Below are positions 1-14,100 of a DNA stretch of 64,000 nt, piece after piece. The notes under the pieces were generated by a model. It was not told the DNA's origin, did not search any database, and worked only from the letters and a program-made list of their open reading frames with translations. The stretch lies in contig NC_065531.1 in assembly GCF_020184175.1 (NCBI RefSeq), forward strand, positions 19,923,213 through 19,987,212, given 5' to 3'. The translations under genes and the position numbers were made by a program. The DNA comes from Aphis gossypii. Its lineage: Eukaryota; Arthropoda; Insecta; Hemiptera; Aphididae. Numbering within the stretch: the stretch's first letter is position 1; each line of letters opens with the position of its first letter.

Positions 1-962
1 CATGTTGTTTTTTGGTCATGCTTTAGAAAAAAAAATATACTTCTTTTTTGCTTTTTTAAAGTAATTGTGTGCTTTTTTAGTTGCTTATTATGTTTTGAAA
101 TCTGAGCCCTAATAATAAGTATTAATATAAAGTGGCACTGACCTGAGTTCAGATATATATTTTACTGTATATTTAGGTAGGTAGGTAATGTAATTTTGAT
201 AATGACTTAATTATATTATAATACTAATAATAGTTATAGAGCCTTATGCAGTAGCGTATAACTTTACACTTTCGAGCCCTCGATTGATATAGGTACTAAA
301 CGGCTCCTTTCTGTGAAATCATATCATATCTAGACATAATATATTATAAATATGTCGTTTTAGAGTTTTATAGTGTATACTGTATAACGTAAAAATGGTA
401 TGCACGTATATAGTTGTATTTTATAATTTATAAAACATTTTCGTAGTAAATATTACAGAAAAATATGTGTTCGATTAATTAATTTTCTCTTATTGGCATT
501 TAAGAGGATGTGGTACTCTCAAATTATTGTTTCTGTCTTTGCTTTGTATAAACGTATTACATAACAAATCTATGTACCTACCGATTTTTTATTACAGCTT
601 ATTCAATTTATAGTTTATAACTCTCTAAAAAAAAAAAATGTAGATATTATCGAATTTGCAGAATACAATAGTGATCGAGCGAAGAGTTTGATTTTCATAT
701 TTCATTTCATAATAATGAGCTATACTTATAATTGATTATACTTACTCGAAAAAAAAATTTTCTAAATTTAAAATTCATGTAATTAATTTTAAAATTAAAA
801 TATGAAAAATACGCTTTACTCGAAGGCAGTTTATATTGTCCTCTACACATTCGATAATTTATAAATTTGTTCTATACTATGAACTTTATAAAATAGAGTT
901 GTAGTAGGTACATGAGTATTAGTGTTCAAGACTGAGATAACATGTGCTGGTATGATGTTTTT

Positions 963-999
963 TTTTCAAAGAAGACTTAGCGGAGTCCTCTTTGGAAAA
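963..999. repeat. Hairpin, ~15-bp stem with 6-nt loop
   Basis: Left arm TTTTCAAAGAAGACT (963-977), loop TAGCGG, right arm AGTCCTCTTTGGAAAA (984-999). The arms pair with one mismatch and one bulge. No function is assigned; it is too short for a typical miRNA precursor. Confidence 0.5.
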
Positions 1000-3900
1000 T
1001 GTTGTCTTACCGAGCTCAACTCTTTGCTGCGATAACGATTCGTCGATGGTCATTATTATAGATCATAATATTGTCTAATATACTATATTATGCCTGTAGA
1101 CGGCTGATAGGGCTATTCATAATTTGTACGTGTAACATAAAAAATAAAAAATGCTCACTCTAATCCACCCGATTTACATTACCGTTTAAAACTTATTTTA
1201 ATGCGCATTATCATTAAGTATTTATTGTACTTATTACATACACGAATTTTGACGCGGAAGTCTTCAAGTATATGTATCATATAATAATACATAACGTGTA
1301 CCATATTATATAGGGTATATTGTGCATATAGTGCGAATCTTAACACCGACGGTGTATTTATAGTATTTTAGTTTTGTACATTGTAATATATATATTTATA
1401 TTTTATTCTATATTTTAGAAACGATCTGGTCTCAGTATCTGTGGTTTTTTGCATAAGTTTTTTATAAAACGTGGCTCCGACGAAGGCGACGGCTGCGGTA
1501 TACCGCACCCTTAAAACCGCTTTCGACAACAGCCGGCTTCTCTCCGGTAGTAGGGTATTATATGCAACGCGGTGTATACCTACGTTGTACCTATGTGGTA
1601 GCAAAGCGAAAAGCGATTTCTAAAGGACAACGACGCAAAGTTCGCTTTTATACCATTCGGTTTAGTTATACTTTGTGTACATTATTATATTACAGGGTGT
1701 GTTTGTGTGTGTGTGCGTAAGTATTGGGTCTGCCACTTTCATAAATAATATTACTTCGTAAAGAGTGGGTTACGCTGAAAACTAGCTTTTACTCTATGTA
1801 TTCAGTACGGCTCATCCTCTCCTAAATACAAACAGGACGCGTATGTATTATGATATACATACTTGCAGAGTTATAAAATGGCAATAATATACCGTTTTCG
1901 AGAAAAGAGCAAGTGTTTAGTAAAACTCAATTTATAATATCAATAAAAAAAAAAAAATAATAATACTTAATTTGATAATCAAAGGGTAGATTCATTCAAG
2001 ACGAGTTTTGGAGGCTACAATAAGTCACCATCACTTAATATTTACGCTGATTCACACTCGCTAGAGAAACATATTCTCGGCGTCACTTTCAGTGATATCC
2101 TATTTATCAATGATTCATCATTGCATACATAACATTATGTTGTATAATGTATTTATATTTTTTATATAATACTCAAGGGATATTTTATCGTACACTCGGC
2201 ATTTTCCTTTAGTAATTATACTAAATTATACAAAGCGGTATGAAAACTACTGGCAAAAGGGTTCCTTTGATTTTCGTTTAGACTTCCGCCGTTATGTTCG
2301 CGGCAAAACGTATTATATAATATGCATATATAGTATAATTATATAGTCTATAATCCTATATGCTATACATGATATACGTATTGCTTAGATATATCCTTTT
2401 ACCCATAAAACGCTTTGCGTAGGTTTGTGTTATCATATCCATCAGTTATCACAGTAGTTACAAACAATTTAACAATATACTATATTATAGTGTATAGGTA
2501 TCGTTTAGTTTACATAAATCGAAGACGTCTGTTTAGTGAAATTATTCTCGAAGAACATTTAACGTGATGTCTATTTGTACCTAAACTGTTATTTAGATAT
2601 TAGATACAATTCTGATACATAGACTATAAATGTTTTATTAATATTGTATTTTGTATATAGTTATAGTTTCAACTCCCACGTGCAGTAATGTGTTGGGTAC
2701 CTATTCATTTTTCCCTATAAAGTATAAAATATCTTTATAATAAATATACAACTTATAGGTAATCTGTAAAATTGAAAACATCAAGTAAATTTGTTGATTT
2801 AAACCGAAAAAACTAGATGGAGTAAATAGTGATATTACTTAAAAAAAAAATATCGCATGAATACCTAATAGTAAAAATATTTAAAAAATAAAATCTAATG
2901 CAATTCAATGATTTACAGGTAATATTTTCGAATATTATTTTATAGTATAAATTTAGATTACCAATTAGTTGAAATAATTTTTATAAACATCAAATTACAA
3001 GTCTTACGTGGAAATTTATTATAATAGTTGCACACCTGCGTCTAAGTTGCATTGTATATAACGTCGTCGAGAAGAAACCCGTAAGCAGTATAATGAAAAA
3101 CATGTAACAGTCAAGAGGAAAAAAAAGCTCAACTATTGAAAAATACAATAATACATTGCACATAATTGCCAATATTATACTATTATTACAGACTATATGT
3201 AATGTTAAATTGATTGTTTGAAGTTATATATTAACTTCCTGTGACCTGCGACTTCACTTGTAAATCACTAATCAGTAGTTTTGTCATGGTGAGTGATAAT
3301 GAGTAAGTAAGTTAGTTATTTTATTAAGTATTCCGGGTTTATAGTGGTGTAGACATATATAATATAAGTGTATGTATAAATGTAAGCAATGTATGCATAT
3401 ATGTACATAATTAATGTGGTCTGTCTGTCTAGTTAAATCTGTAGAAACTTATGTTAATTATTATTTGGTGGAAACAAAGAGCCAATTTTATGGTAAATTT
3501 TACATTGAATCGTAAAAGTAGGTAAGAAACTTAGCATTATGACTTCTGTATTCACGTCAAATTATGTCATTTGAAAGCAAGAATTATATTTTCTAAGTTA
3601 ATTTGAAAAACGCCTCGTATTATTAAATTCGTACAGAATTAAAGTTTTTAGGGGTTTTTAAGGGGATCAATGCTGACGGTATTTATACCGGTAGTCCAAC
3701 AGCAAATAAAATAAGATTAGGTTATGAATGAAAAAATATAAAAAATAACTAATAAAGTAATAAATAGTAATATAATGAGTTTACTATTACTACGATATGA
3801 GTAATATTTTTCCATTCTAAATAATCATTAACCCTTACAATTTTCTGTTTTATATTTATACAACATATTCTGTGAGTATACAACTATACTACTAATATAA

Positions 3901-4741
3901 TTATTTATTCTCTAAGTTAGAAACTTATTTTTAACTTTTTAACTCGTTACCATGAAACTGCAAAAGCTACTATTCAATTTACCTGGAAATTTCTAAATAC
4001 TATATTACCTAATTATTAATACTTATTTAGTCATTTATAATAAACTAAACAGTTAAATATAATATTCATATTTAGAATTATTATCTTACCTTACCGTATA
4101 ATTTGAATATTGAATAATGCAGAAATAAGTGTTCATTAATAATGGTATTGAATAGCATTAATATCAAGTTTCATGTAAAAATTACCATATAAATATTATT
4201 TATTATTCAAAGTTATTCACCCCTTTCCGAACAATATATTTTATAAAAAAAAAACCTTTTCTTAATGACATCCAGAATATAAAATCATAACTCTCTCTAA
4301 ATTTAAAATTTCTATTCAAGCAATCGACTTTAATTGGTAATCGGTCAAAATATCCAAGGACAAATTATTAAAATTTGTAAATACTTTATTTTCTAATCCT
4401 TTCAACCGCATTAGAGTAGAACCTCAGTGGTTGATTTAGTTTCGTGGATTAGTCGTGTGTTAGGCCTAACAGTGTTTAATAATTATAGTATTTTATTGGA
4501 TATGTAATAGACAGATTAAACTTTTGAAGAGATCTTAGAGTTTCTTTTGAATAATATTATATAGTACATACCTACTATAATATAGTATGGAAAGTTATTA
4601 CGTTTATAAATATATATTTTATATCAATATTACAATTTTTTTTTTTATGTATTTACGACCTATCTATATTAAAAATATAATTTTATTGTCTTTTACGATA
4701 AGACATGAGTCATATTTTTATATTAAAATATATTATAATTT

Positions 4742-4779
4742 TATAGGTATACCTAGAGATCTCTCTAGGTATACCTATA
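4742..4779. repeat. Near-perfect 38-bp palindrome with nested palindromes
   Basis: Arms TATAGGTATACCTAGAGA (4742-4759) and TCTCTAGGTATACCTATA (4762-4779) are perfect reverse complements around a central TC. Each arm also contains the self-complementary 10-mer AGGTATACCT. It lies in AT-rich non-coding sequence. It could be the centre of a decayed foldback element or a chance extension of the abundant TAGGTA(C) motif. Confidence 0.8.
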
Positions 4780-7700
4780 TATGTCATAATTTATAAGATA
4801 AAGTTGTCAAATTGTTTGAAACCTTGGTTACATCAATTTGTATATGATAAAATGCGATTATTTGATTGAATCTTTTTGTCACTAGACAAATTGTTTGTTC
4901 ATAAATTGTAATGTCAATATGTCTGCTCTCATACATAATATGTTTATTATATTTAAACGAAACTGTTTAGGTTTATATGATCAACAACCATTGTAATGTA
5001 ACGAAGGAATATTTATAAGTAGATCAATAGTTTTCTTAGAAAATAAGATGTTATACAATAATAGTCATCAAATACGTTGAGGATTATATATTTACAAAAT
5101 ATATTTACTAAATCAGTCGTATAACATAAATTAAATATAATCAATATATTATGTACCTATAATAAATGTCATATAATATTGCATAATTTTTGAATCGTAA
5201 GGAGTATATCTGTATATCGCCATAGGTTTTATGTACTCCCATGCAAATATATTATGTATTAAAAGTTATTTCTTATTAGACGTACTTATTATTGATATTT
5301 AAATATTATTTTATGTGAACGAGATATACTTTCAATATGAAAATATTATCAAATAACAATATGACTGTCAGTAATAATGATGTGGATATAACCTAATGTA
5401 GATCGTAAATGTTATATTATAATAATAATTATTAAAAAATTAAATTTTTTTCTATTTATAAATTATAAACGGATTATAATGATTATTTTTTGTTACCATT
5501 TACTTTAAAATGTTTGAATATTAAACTAAAAATGTCAAAACTTTTTTTGTTAGAAGTTTTATTTTTTATTAAGATAGTAAGAGATGGCATGTATATAATA
5601 TAATAAATATTAAAATAATATTATAAAACATTAGATAAAAAATATATTTTTTTCTTAGTTTTTTTTATAAATATTATGATTATTTACTATTAAACATTAT
5701 TATTTCATAAAATTAAGAATAATTAGGAAAATTATATATATACTATAAAATTTAAATTTGGGTGTTGAATGAGTATCGACTATCGAGTACTTCTACCTGT
5801 CATCATACTGTTGGAGATCTCAGATACTACAATTGATATTGAGAATATGTATAACATTAGGTGTGGCATTTGTATATCTAATTATTAAGTAATTTCGGAG
5901 TTATGTGTCGGTTGTATTAGTATATGTAGTCTAGCACATATATTATTATACATCAGTTACATAGGTACTTACTACTTACATATTAAAACCGTAAATATTT
6001 CTAGCGTAACATATTATTGTGTTTTATCTGCACCAACGAACAAAACTTTAACACAACTATCTGGTCGACGCCTTTATAGTCGAAAGAGCTGACAGCCTGA
6101 ATGGATTTTATATTCACTAAAATAACTGTATACATGTATAGATATATAGTCTTGTGAAAAACCCTTTTATAATCAACTCTGACCATATGGTTTCTTTTCT
6201 GGCGCTGTTAAGACGTTTAACGCTATATAATATGTTTTTTTTAATCGTTTAATCTTATCTTAGCGTTTTGATTAAAATTAATTCTGATATTGGAGTTGAA
6301 TTCAGTTTTTATTTTAAGTTATTTTTATTGTTTATTATAAAATATTAAATAGAAAGGGAAAACTTTGTTTGTAGGTAGGTACTATTGAGTATTATGATTT
6401 TTCGCACCATATTGTATCATATTGTATTATCTCTAGCATATTTTTAATTTTAAATTATCTTCTTTATTCATTTTAAACTAAAATATCCAAGACATTTATT
6501 CAATTATACAGTGATAGAGTTTTTTTTTTTTAATTTGCATTGTTCTATTCACTGATAAATAATAATACACAACGATATGTTCCAAAACTCACTAAAAAAC
6601 TACCTAATCATATTTTATTAAATAAGATATTTTTATTTTTGAGTTAAATTTAAATTGTAAAGGGTGGATTAGCTTGATATTAATAAGTATGTAATTTAAT
6701 TATATTACTATAATTGATTGAAAAACAATTTTAAATAAATACTTATAGCATTTACTTCCATGTAAATTCTATGAAATCAATTTGTTATTTTATAAAATAT
6801 TAGCCTATCAAAGTGCTCCATAATAGAACTACTAATTCTAGTGATCTTGTATTTTTCATCTACTTACTTAATATTTGTATTGATTATAAGGACAAATGAC
6901 TGAAAATAAGTTTTTTGATTATCGATCACAATATCAAGTTGTGGTTGGATTTATTACCATCAAGCAACTGTTTAATTTTGATATACTTTTATGAATTTAA
7001 ATTTGGAATACAAGAGCGTAGGTTATAAGCATTATTTAAAAATTAAAATTAATTTAATGTTAAAATTGTATAAATGGTTAAAATTACTTTTGAAACATAT
7101 TTTTAAAATTATCTAAGTAGCTATAATGTTTAATACAGTTGACTCGGACACTAGGCAAAATTAGTAAAACATAGAAAAGCGTTAGTACTTGCGAGATTAG
7201 GTCTTCTGAGGACAAGTTATAACTGTTCGGTTTTTTTACAATTTATATTTTAATTTTTAATGTGAATTTAACAAATAGCGAATTTTTATTATATTTAATT
7301 TAAAATTTTTTAAAGCACTAAAAGAAACATAAGGCTATACATAAGTTGTTGAAAACGTTTACAGGCTACGTAACTGAATTATGACCGATATTAATGTACA
7401 TTTTTGTACTTTTGTATATTTATAAATTATAATTGTAATAGACAATTTATTTGGTTATCGATTATTTCAAAACGTTTTAGTTTATAATGATTTAGTATTT
7501 ATAACGTGTAGTAATGCAGTAAGCAGTCGTAGGTATAGTATGTTTGTATAATATAATTCACTTAGTGGATATATAGTGCATAATATTATATTTTAAGTAA
7601 GACGTACGATGTATATATTATATATACGCAGTTATTGCATAATATTACTTGAGGTTTTTATTTGTTTTGTACTGTTATTTGATACGCAACAATGAATTAT

Positions 7701-9186
7701 TTCAAAGAACCTATACAGTAATATATGAAATAGGGAAATAATTTTTACTTGGTTTGAAATTGTATAGATTTTACACGCGCGGGTACATATGAAGTGACTA
7801 TCTCTATCGGCAGTATAATATTATAATGGCCATCAGAAATTTTATGTTTTCGACACGTGAAGAATGAAAAACAGCTACCGAGTATGAGCTAACGTAGTTT
7901 ATGAAACTGCTAACGATATATTTTATGCTTTTGTGGCTTCGTATATTATACAGTCCGTTTTTATTACGATAGGTGACATATGAATGTCCTGCTGCTGCAA
8001 CGCGTACCGCAATTTTGTTGGGTTTTATATCGGACGTGGTCGTGATTTGATTTATATTTTACGCACTTGTTTATCTACGTAATTATACGCTTTAATATAA
8101 TATATCGGTGAATCACAATATAAATTGGCATATATATTATGTATTTGAGTAAAACGCGATAGGCGTACTGTGTACAGTATTCGGCACGTGTAACTTATTT
8201 TTTTAAACCATTTCACCGTGTAATGTTTGAATGTTGAATTACAGCATAATCACGTCACACGTACGGCCAATATAATATACCTATGGTTATATTTTATATT
8301 AACAAGCTCTGTCGTAACGGCGGGTGCAACATACTAACGCGTACAATAAAAACCGATGTTTTTATTTGCATATTTTATGGATTTCGAGCGGAGTGGGAAA
8401 CGCGTATAGGTATCTATTGCAGGTCTAACAACAATAGTGTTGGTTTTTTTTTTATCATGTCGAAAAGTTTTCGTCAATTGTTGACGTGTTAAGAAATAAT
8501 GCGAGCAGAAATCACAGTTTTGAAGAAAATTCTAAAAGCGAAGTTTTTTTTAAACGTAATAATTTATCATTGTTTTCAAACCATAATATAGTTACATACC
8601 TATTATACTGCACTGATGGGGTGAGTGAACTGAGACGAGTGCCTAAAATCCGTAGTCTCTTTTACTTTTACTTTTTGAAACATCTGGAGAATTTGATATG
8701 ATCTGAAGTATAATTTATTGTTTATATAGAGTGGCGTGTAATGAAACTTTTGACTCTCCGAAAAAGCGTTAATCTTCGATGAAACATGTTTAAAAGTTAT
8801 GAAACCATACACTATTCCCTTGCTATGAATAACTTTTCATTAGTCATTACTCATTACACCATATCACTACTTTAGAGAAAAATAAATTTCTGATTTAAAT
8901 TCAATAAGAAATACGATCGATATTAGATATATACTATATTATCATATATTCATATGTACATTAGACTATCATTATCGCTACAATATAATATTATCATTAT
9001 ATTACATACAATAGTACTGGAATACATCCAAAACCGATGGATCGTGATTTTGTTAATTTTATCGAAGCCATAATAACTTTTTCTCGTCCGGAATATTGTG
9101 CATGATATACACACGCCATTTCTTACTTAATGTGGCTGCAGAATGCAAATATATTGTGTGGACGGGTGGGGTGGTTATGTCATATT

Positions 9187-9222
9187 ATTATTATTATGAC
9201 TACGCGATATCATAATAATAAT
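9187..9222. repeat. 13-bp perfect inverted repeat, 10-nt loop
   Basis: ATTATTATTATGA (9187-9199) and TCATAATAATAAT (9210-9222) are exact reverse complements flanking CTACGCGATA. It is built from TAA/TTA microsatellite units, so it may be a slippage product. No function is assigned. Confidence 0.7.
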
Positions 9223-10300
9223 GCAATAATGTATACGAAATTCTTATATTTCTGGAGGTGGTAAAGAACTATAAGTACCTACAGTTAATCCGCAAACACG
9301 CGCTTACGACATTTTTCGTCTCGAAGTGTGTTTTTCGTGATCTTATTATTATTGTACCTACGTTCGCGAAATCTCGTGAGTATTAAATTATAATGTTTTC
9401 GACGTAAACGCACGTAGAGGTTTTGACTCAATTATTATACTGCTGTACGCGTGTATTTGCACCGAAAACATGCAAAAGCGGTGGTGCGAAAACTCTATTA
9501 CTGTGCGTGTATAACGACTGCGGAAAGTCGTATGTGTAATATAATATACTGTACTCGCAACGGCGACGTGGGAAAATTTGTTTCGCGAAAAATGAACAAC
9601 GTCATATAGTCGCTTTTATAATCGTGAGACTATACTTTCCTGCAATATTCCACTGCAGTTTGCAATATGTGTGTTTTACTTACATAAAAACGAGTCTTAT
9701 GTCGATTTCATGATAAAATACCTATCATCAATACATCATAATAATGCGCGTTGCATAGGTTAAAATCGTATAATATAAATATATGGGTATAATTAAATCA
9801 TGATAAGCCACGCCAGTGTGTGTGTTTGGTAACGTTTATACTAAGATATGTGTGGTTTTTAAAATTACATTTATGAATTATTAGATCGATGACAATTTTT
9901 TAAAAAAATGTAGATACAGTTATTATAAACGACCGCATTATAACATTGGCGCGTATATCAATAGCATAATATAGGTACTCGATGTAAATAATATTATTCG
10001 GTAATTGAAATTGAATCTAAACACCGAAATTCTTTAGAAAAAAAATAAAATCTTAGTAAATAATAACGATGAAAAATAGTAAAAATATAATTTGTTTTGT
10101 ATTATAATATACTGTATCTAATATCTATAATAATTTAATCCACGCACCCTCGGCAAGACCTCTCTCGCCAGAGTTTACATATAATATATGTTTTTTTCAT
10201 CAGTTGGTCTACTATATATTATATAGGTATTTAAATTATTACGGTAATCGTACTTAAAAATAAAATAAACTATTTATATGATAATATAATATGTTTATAC

Positions 10301-11045
10301 GGACCGTTTGCAGCTTCCTAATGACCAGTATGTAGAAGACGAATATGAGCATGAGCGGAATGGCGAACCCGAGCACGAACGAGTAGAGCGTGAACGCTGT
10401 CTGCCCGCTGAACAGCTCGTTCTCCGGCCATATGATGTTGCAGCTCTTGACGTTGCCCTTGTCCATCGTGTTGGCGTACATGATGACCGGTATCATCAGT
10501 ATGATGCTGAACGTCCACGCGGTCACCGACACGATCTTGGACACGTACGCGGTGCGCACCTTGGACGACGATATCGGATGGCATATGGCTATGTACCGGT
10601 CGGCGCTCATGATCATCAGGAATATGCTGCTGGTGAACTGGTTGACGCTGGTGGTGGTCATGTACACCTTGCACATGACGTTGCCGAACGGCCAGAACTC
10701 CATGGACATGGTGACGATCAGGAACGGTATGCCGATCAGGAAACACTCGTCGGCGATGGCCAGGTTCACGATGTACATGTTGGTCACCGTCTGCATCTTG
10801 GAGAACCGGATCACCACGTATATGACCAGCGTGTTGCCCACCAGACCGATCACGCACACGATCACGTACAGGATCTTGGATATCAGGTACAGCGACGACT
10901 CGTGCCCGGACGTGTCGTCGCAGTACAGCGCGTCCCTGTCGCCGGTGCCGTTGCCGTACGGGCCCATGTCGGTGCCGTTGTACCCACCGGCGGCGGCGCC
11001 CGTTGGCCAGACGGTGGTCAGAGGCATGGCTAACGGGAAGTCCAT
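10301..11045 (-). CDS. Allatostatin-C / somatostatin-like receptor (class A GPCR), 5' coding exon, TM1-TM5
   Basis: This exon encodes the first ~248 residues of a rhodopsin-family peptide receptor. The extracellular N-terminus has two N-glycosylation sequons (N23-G-T, N32-G-T). TM1 (about 55-79) has G-N71; TM2 (88-113) has N-L-A-I-A-D99 followed by F-W-P-F-G in loop 1. TM3 has C125, which pairs with C202 in loop 2, and the D149-R-Y motif. TM4 is about 168-190 and TM5 about 217-242, ending V-I-R-K-L-Q-T-V. The TM1-TM3 sequence and the K-L-x-T-V end of TM5 match the somatostatin receptor/insect allatostatin-C receptor group, which couples to Gi and binds disulphide-ringed allatostatin C peptides. 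The ATG at 11045 is the first in frame after stops in the leader. The frame stays open to 10254, but conserved sequence ends at T247/V248. Candidate donors are GTCCGT (10304, phase 0, leaving room for the family's usual V-G) and GTATAA (10300). The exon is much more GC-rich than its surroundings. TM6-TM7 are missing from the window. Family assignment is confident; the exact ligand is inferred. Confidence 0.92.
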
Positions 11046-11190
11046 CAGTTATAGTCGACTCGGCGCGCGCGTCGTGTCCGGCGGGTTAGTGTCCCGTCGT
11101 CAGTCGCCGCCACCTTCGTTGTCACCACGTTAGCAGTAGTCGTATACACACGGTCGCCGTCACATTATTGTCGTCGCCGTTGTCGTTTTC
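11046..11190 (-). other. 5' UTR part of the receptor exon with upstream splice acceptor
   Basis: On the minus strand a long polypyrimidine stretch (T-run and TTTTTGCTCTGTTT, about 11227-11203) runs into CACGCGCAG, giving an acceptor AG at 11192-11191. The exon would begin at 11190 and carry 145 nt of leader before the ATG at 11045. All frames in the leader have stops, including a short out-of-frame segment, so it is untranslated. This implies at least one further non-coding 5' exon upstream, at higher coordinates. The alternative is that transcription starts inside this GC-rich leader and the acceptor is fortuitous. Confidence 0.6.
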
Positions 11191-14100
11191 CTGCGCGTGA
11201 AACAGAGCAAAAACAGAAAAAAAAAACCGTTATTAACGAATGCGTCAAGTCACCAAAACTTTTACACGTGCTTTATTTATAGGGGGCGGAGGTCTGTAAA
11301 TGGGTCGGGAAGAGGCTCAGGTTCGTAAATATGTGGATGGGAAACAGCGATCGTGACGAAATTCGAAGACAGTGTGTGTCTTTTAAATCCGATTTTTTCG
11401 ACCCGGAGGGTCTTTAGCGGTCGTCAACTAATGTTTAAGGGTCGCCAACATAACGTATAAGACGTGCATGCACGGATAATATTAATATTTATATGAAATA
11501 CAAAACTACCTATTATAGTTTTTAGTTTTGTCGACAACAATCATTTTATTATAGTTTTCAGCGCACTCAGAATTTTGAGTACAGTATAACATTATTCCGT
11601 TTGATCTTAGGACGACCTATAGGCACGCCTAGAGAGTGGTTGTAGTTAGTGATTGTTTTGTGACCAATGTTCCACTGCCGAGCGGGGTAGCAAAGGTGCA
11701 CAAATTGAGTTATGATTCCCGTGGACGTAACTAAAGTTTATTGGTTACAAGGGCTGTATTATTATACAGTAGGGTCTTATAGAAAATCAAAGTTCTAATT
11801 AAGCTGTAGAGTCAAGAAGCCTTTAGAGTCGTTTAAAAATTATTCTCAAAAGTAAATTATTGTAAATAATTAAATATGGATACATTTTTTATTCTGCTGC
11901 AAGCATACGATTCAATACGTCATATTGTATAATATTATGTCTGTATGATGTACCGTTGATTTTATTATCTTTCTAAGTTTAGTGTAGCTATCTCTGAATT
12001 TATTTTGGTTGAAATTATATATGTATCTACGTTTTAATTTTTCTCGTACAAGAAAAATAATCAATTATTACATTTTACACGTCATCGCTACAATCGTTTC
12101 ATTGAAAACTATAATAACCAATATTCACATGAACATCCGAAACATAAAAAAAATGATATATTGTATTTCACACAATAATTTACATTACACCATAATTATT
12201 AATTATTATACACATTGAACGCATGACACATTTTTTTTTTGCAAGGACTTGGTTTGAATGCCAATGGGGGGCTAAAAACGTCTATTGAATTTGATCGGTC
12301 TCTCTACTTCAGTCGCCTTCATAGTTAACCGATTATTATACTCGGAAAGGCTTTTTATATAATAGTATGCAAATATTGGTTTTGAACGGCATGTCGTCAT
12401 TGTCGTCATTATGGGAAACTTTTTAAACGTTCCGAGAAATCATTAAAGAATATAGCAATTCACAAAGTACACAGTCTCTACGTCTCAAGATTTTAAGATT
12501 AAAACGTTTTAAAAATAATTCGTAATAATTATTATAATATGTTAAGTATGGATAAAATGGGAACCAAATAGTGCACCTAATGAAAAAAAAAAACGAATAG
12601 CCCTATAAAAAGTGTATGTTTTATTGTACAATAAATTAGGTTCTTTCGAATTTCCGAAGACTGTTTACTATTTTTCTTTGATTACTTGATGGATTATCCA
12701 TTATCTTCTACTCCTCATTCACCAATTGCCTAAGTACTCGCGAATGCATAGGTTTAATTGCTTTCATTTAATGTCTTGTGTGTAAACCAATTTATGTGTT
12801 GGCATAATTAGCGTATAAACATAATAATTATATTAACCCTACAATTTTTAAAATTTTTTAAGAGAATTATGAATGTTTAAAAGCTGAAATTATGATAAAC
12901 ACACTAAACAAGTACGTTGTACTGGGATTTTCGTAATATTCCAGAAATATCGGTAGTTATAATATATCGTAAATAACAGTTTTCCATACAATTATTCGAG
13001 GAGATCGCTATACGAATGCGTGCCGTATATTTACTACTCACGAGTTTTATGTTTCGAAAGCTTAAGTCAGTAGTATGCGATTGTATTGGATAGAAATCTG
13101 TTTTTACATAATATTCGATTACGTATAATTTAAAACCATCGAAACTAATCATCATGTCATCAACAGTGACTGGTCGATGGATCTGTCACATATATTATAC
13201 TGCAGGAGTTTAAAAAATAATAAAATGGGTGTTATTTTTTATACAAAACTATTATTTGTATACCTTTTAATAGTTTTTACCTTAACTGATAATTTAGAAC
13301 AGTTTAGGACCGTTTCACCGTGGTCATGCTTATGGAACAGAAACTTTTTTTTAAAGTTTTGTTACCAGTTAAAACTAACGATTATTTCGTTTAGTGGTGT
13401 TAGAGCTAAAAATATTCACAGTTCTGTTAACGGGAAATTAATTTTAACTTAAATATCATGCGTGGATTTAAAAGTTAACACGTGTTTGTTTAGCGATTAC
13501 ATTTTAAAATAACATTTATTTTTTGTTTTACAGCGTTGTTAACTTATCTTTTTCTCTGAATGTCACCTCACCAAGTCACAATAGTATTTATAATATTGTA
13601 TCATATAATGTTTAAAATATAAAGTATTGCAATAATTAAGTATCTAAATTATATAATAGTAATACTAGTAATTATTCTTATTATTCAGTTTACTATCATT
13701 ATATATTTAAAAAAATAAAGCAATGGGATAATATTGCTCCTTTCGAGTGTTTACACACCAAATAGCTAATAATCATTATGATTCTTAAGTCCAATATAAA
13801 TAATACTGCACATATTCTAGTGTTGATACATTTTACAAAAATAATATTTTTACGAATATTTTGCAGCTGTGGTTTTAATCCAGCAACCATCATACAAAAA
13901 TGTATAGTATCTATATATAAATTCTCTCTAGAATTGTATTAATTTTAAGACCATTTTCATTACGAAAGTAATTACAAGTTGATTTATTTAGTATAAATCA
14001 TAAATTAAACTTCGATTACTTGTATGCGTCTACTACGGTATACGTGCCAAATAAATATAGTTACAATATTACTTTATGTTGGAAATTCGACCCACATTAC

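Larger units (their letters stand above)
1..10300 (-). other. Probable intron of the AstC/somatostatin-like receptor, running off the left edge
   Basis: The receptor exon stops after TM5, so exons for TM6, TM7 and the cytoplasmic tail must lie further along the minus strand, toward position 1 or beyond it. I looked in this stretch for reverse-complement codons of the conserved TM6 (CWLP) and TM7 (NPxxY) motifs and saw none. The sequence is AT-rich with scattered TAGGTACCTA-type motifs. Short hairpins are listed separately. Slightly GC-richer patches (about 1470-1640, 7740-8420, 9040-9680) have no recognisable coding content. That this is intron rather than intergenic DNA is an inference from the incomplete receptor. 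Confidence 0.55.

Noticed and set aside
10308..11133. Long plus-strand and alternative-frame open frames overlapping the receptor exon
   Set aside because: They are antisense or frame shadows of the GC-rich receptor exon. Their composition (His/Arg/Asp-rich or Met-rich) is artefactual and the minus-strand frame has clear GPCR motifs.
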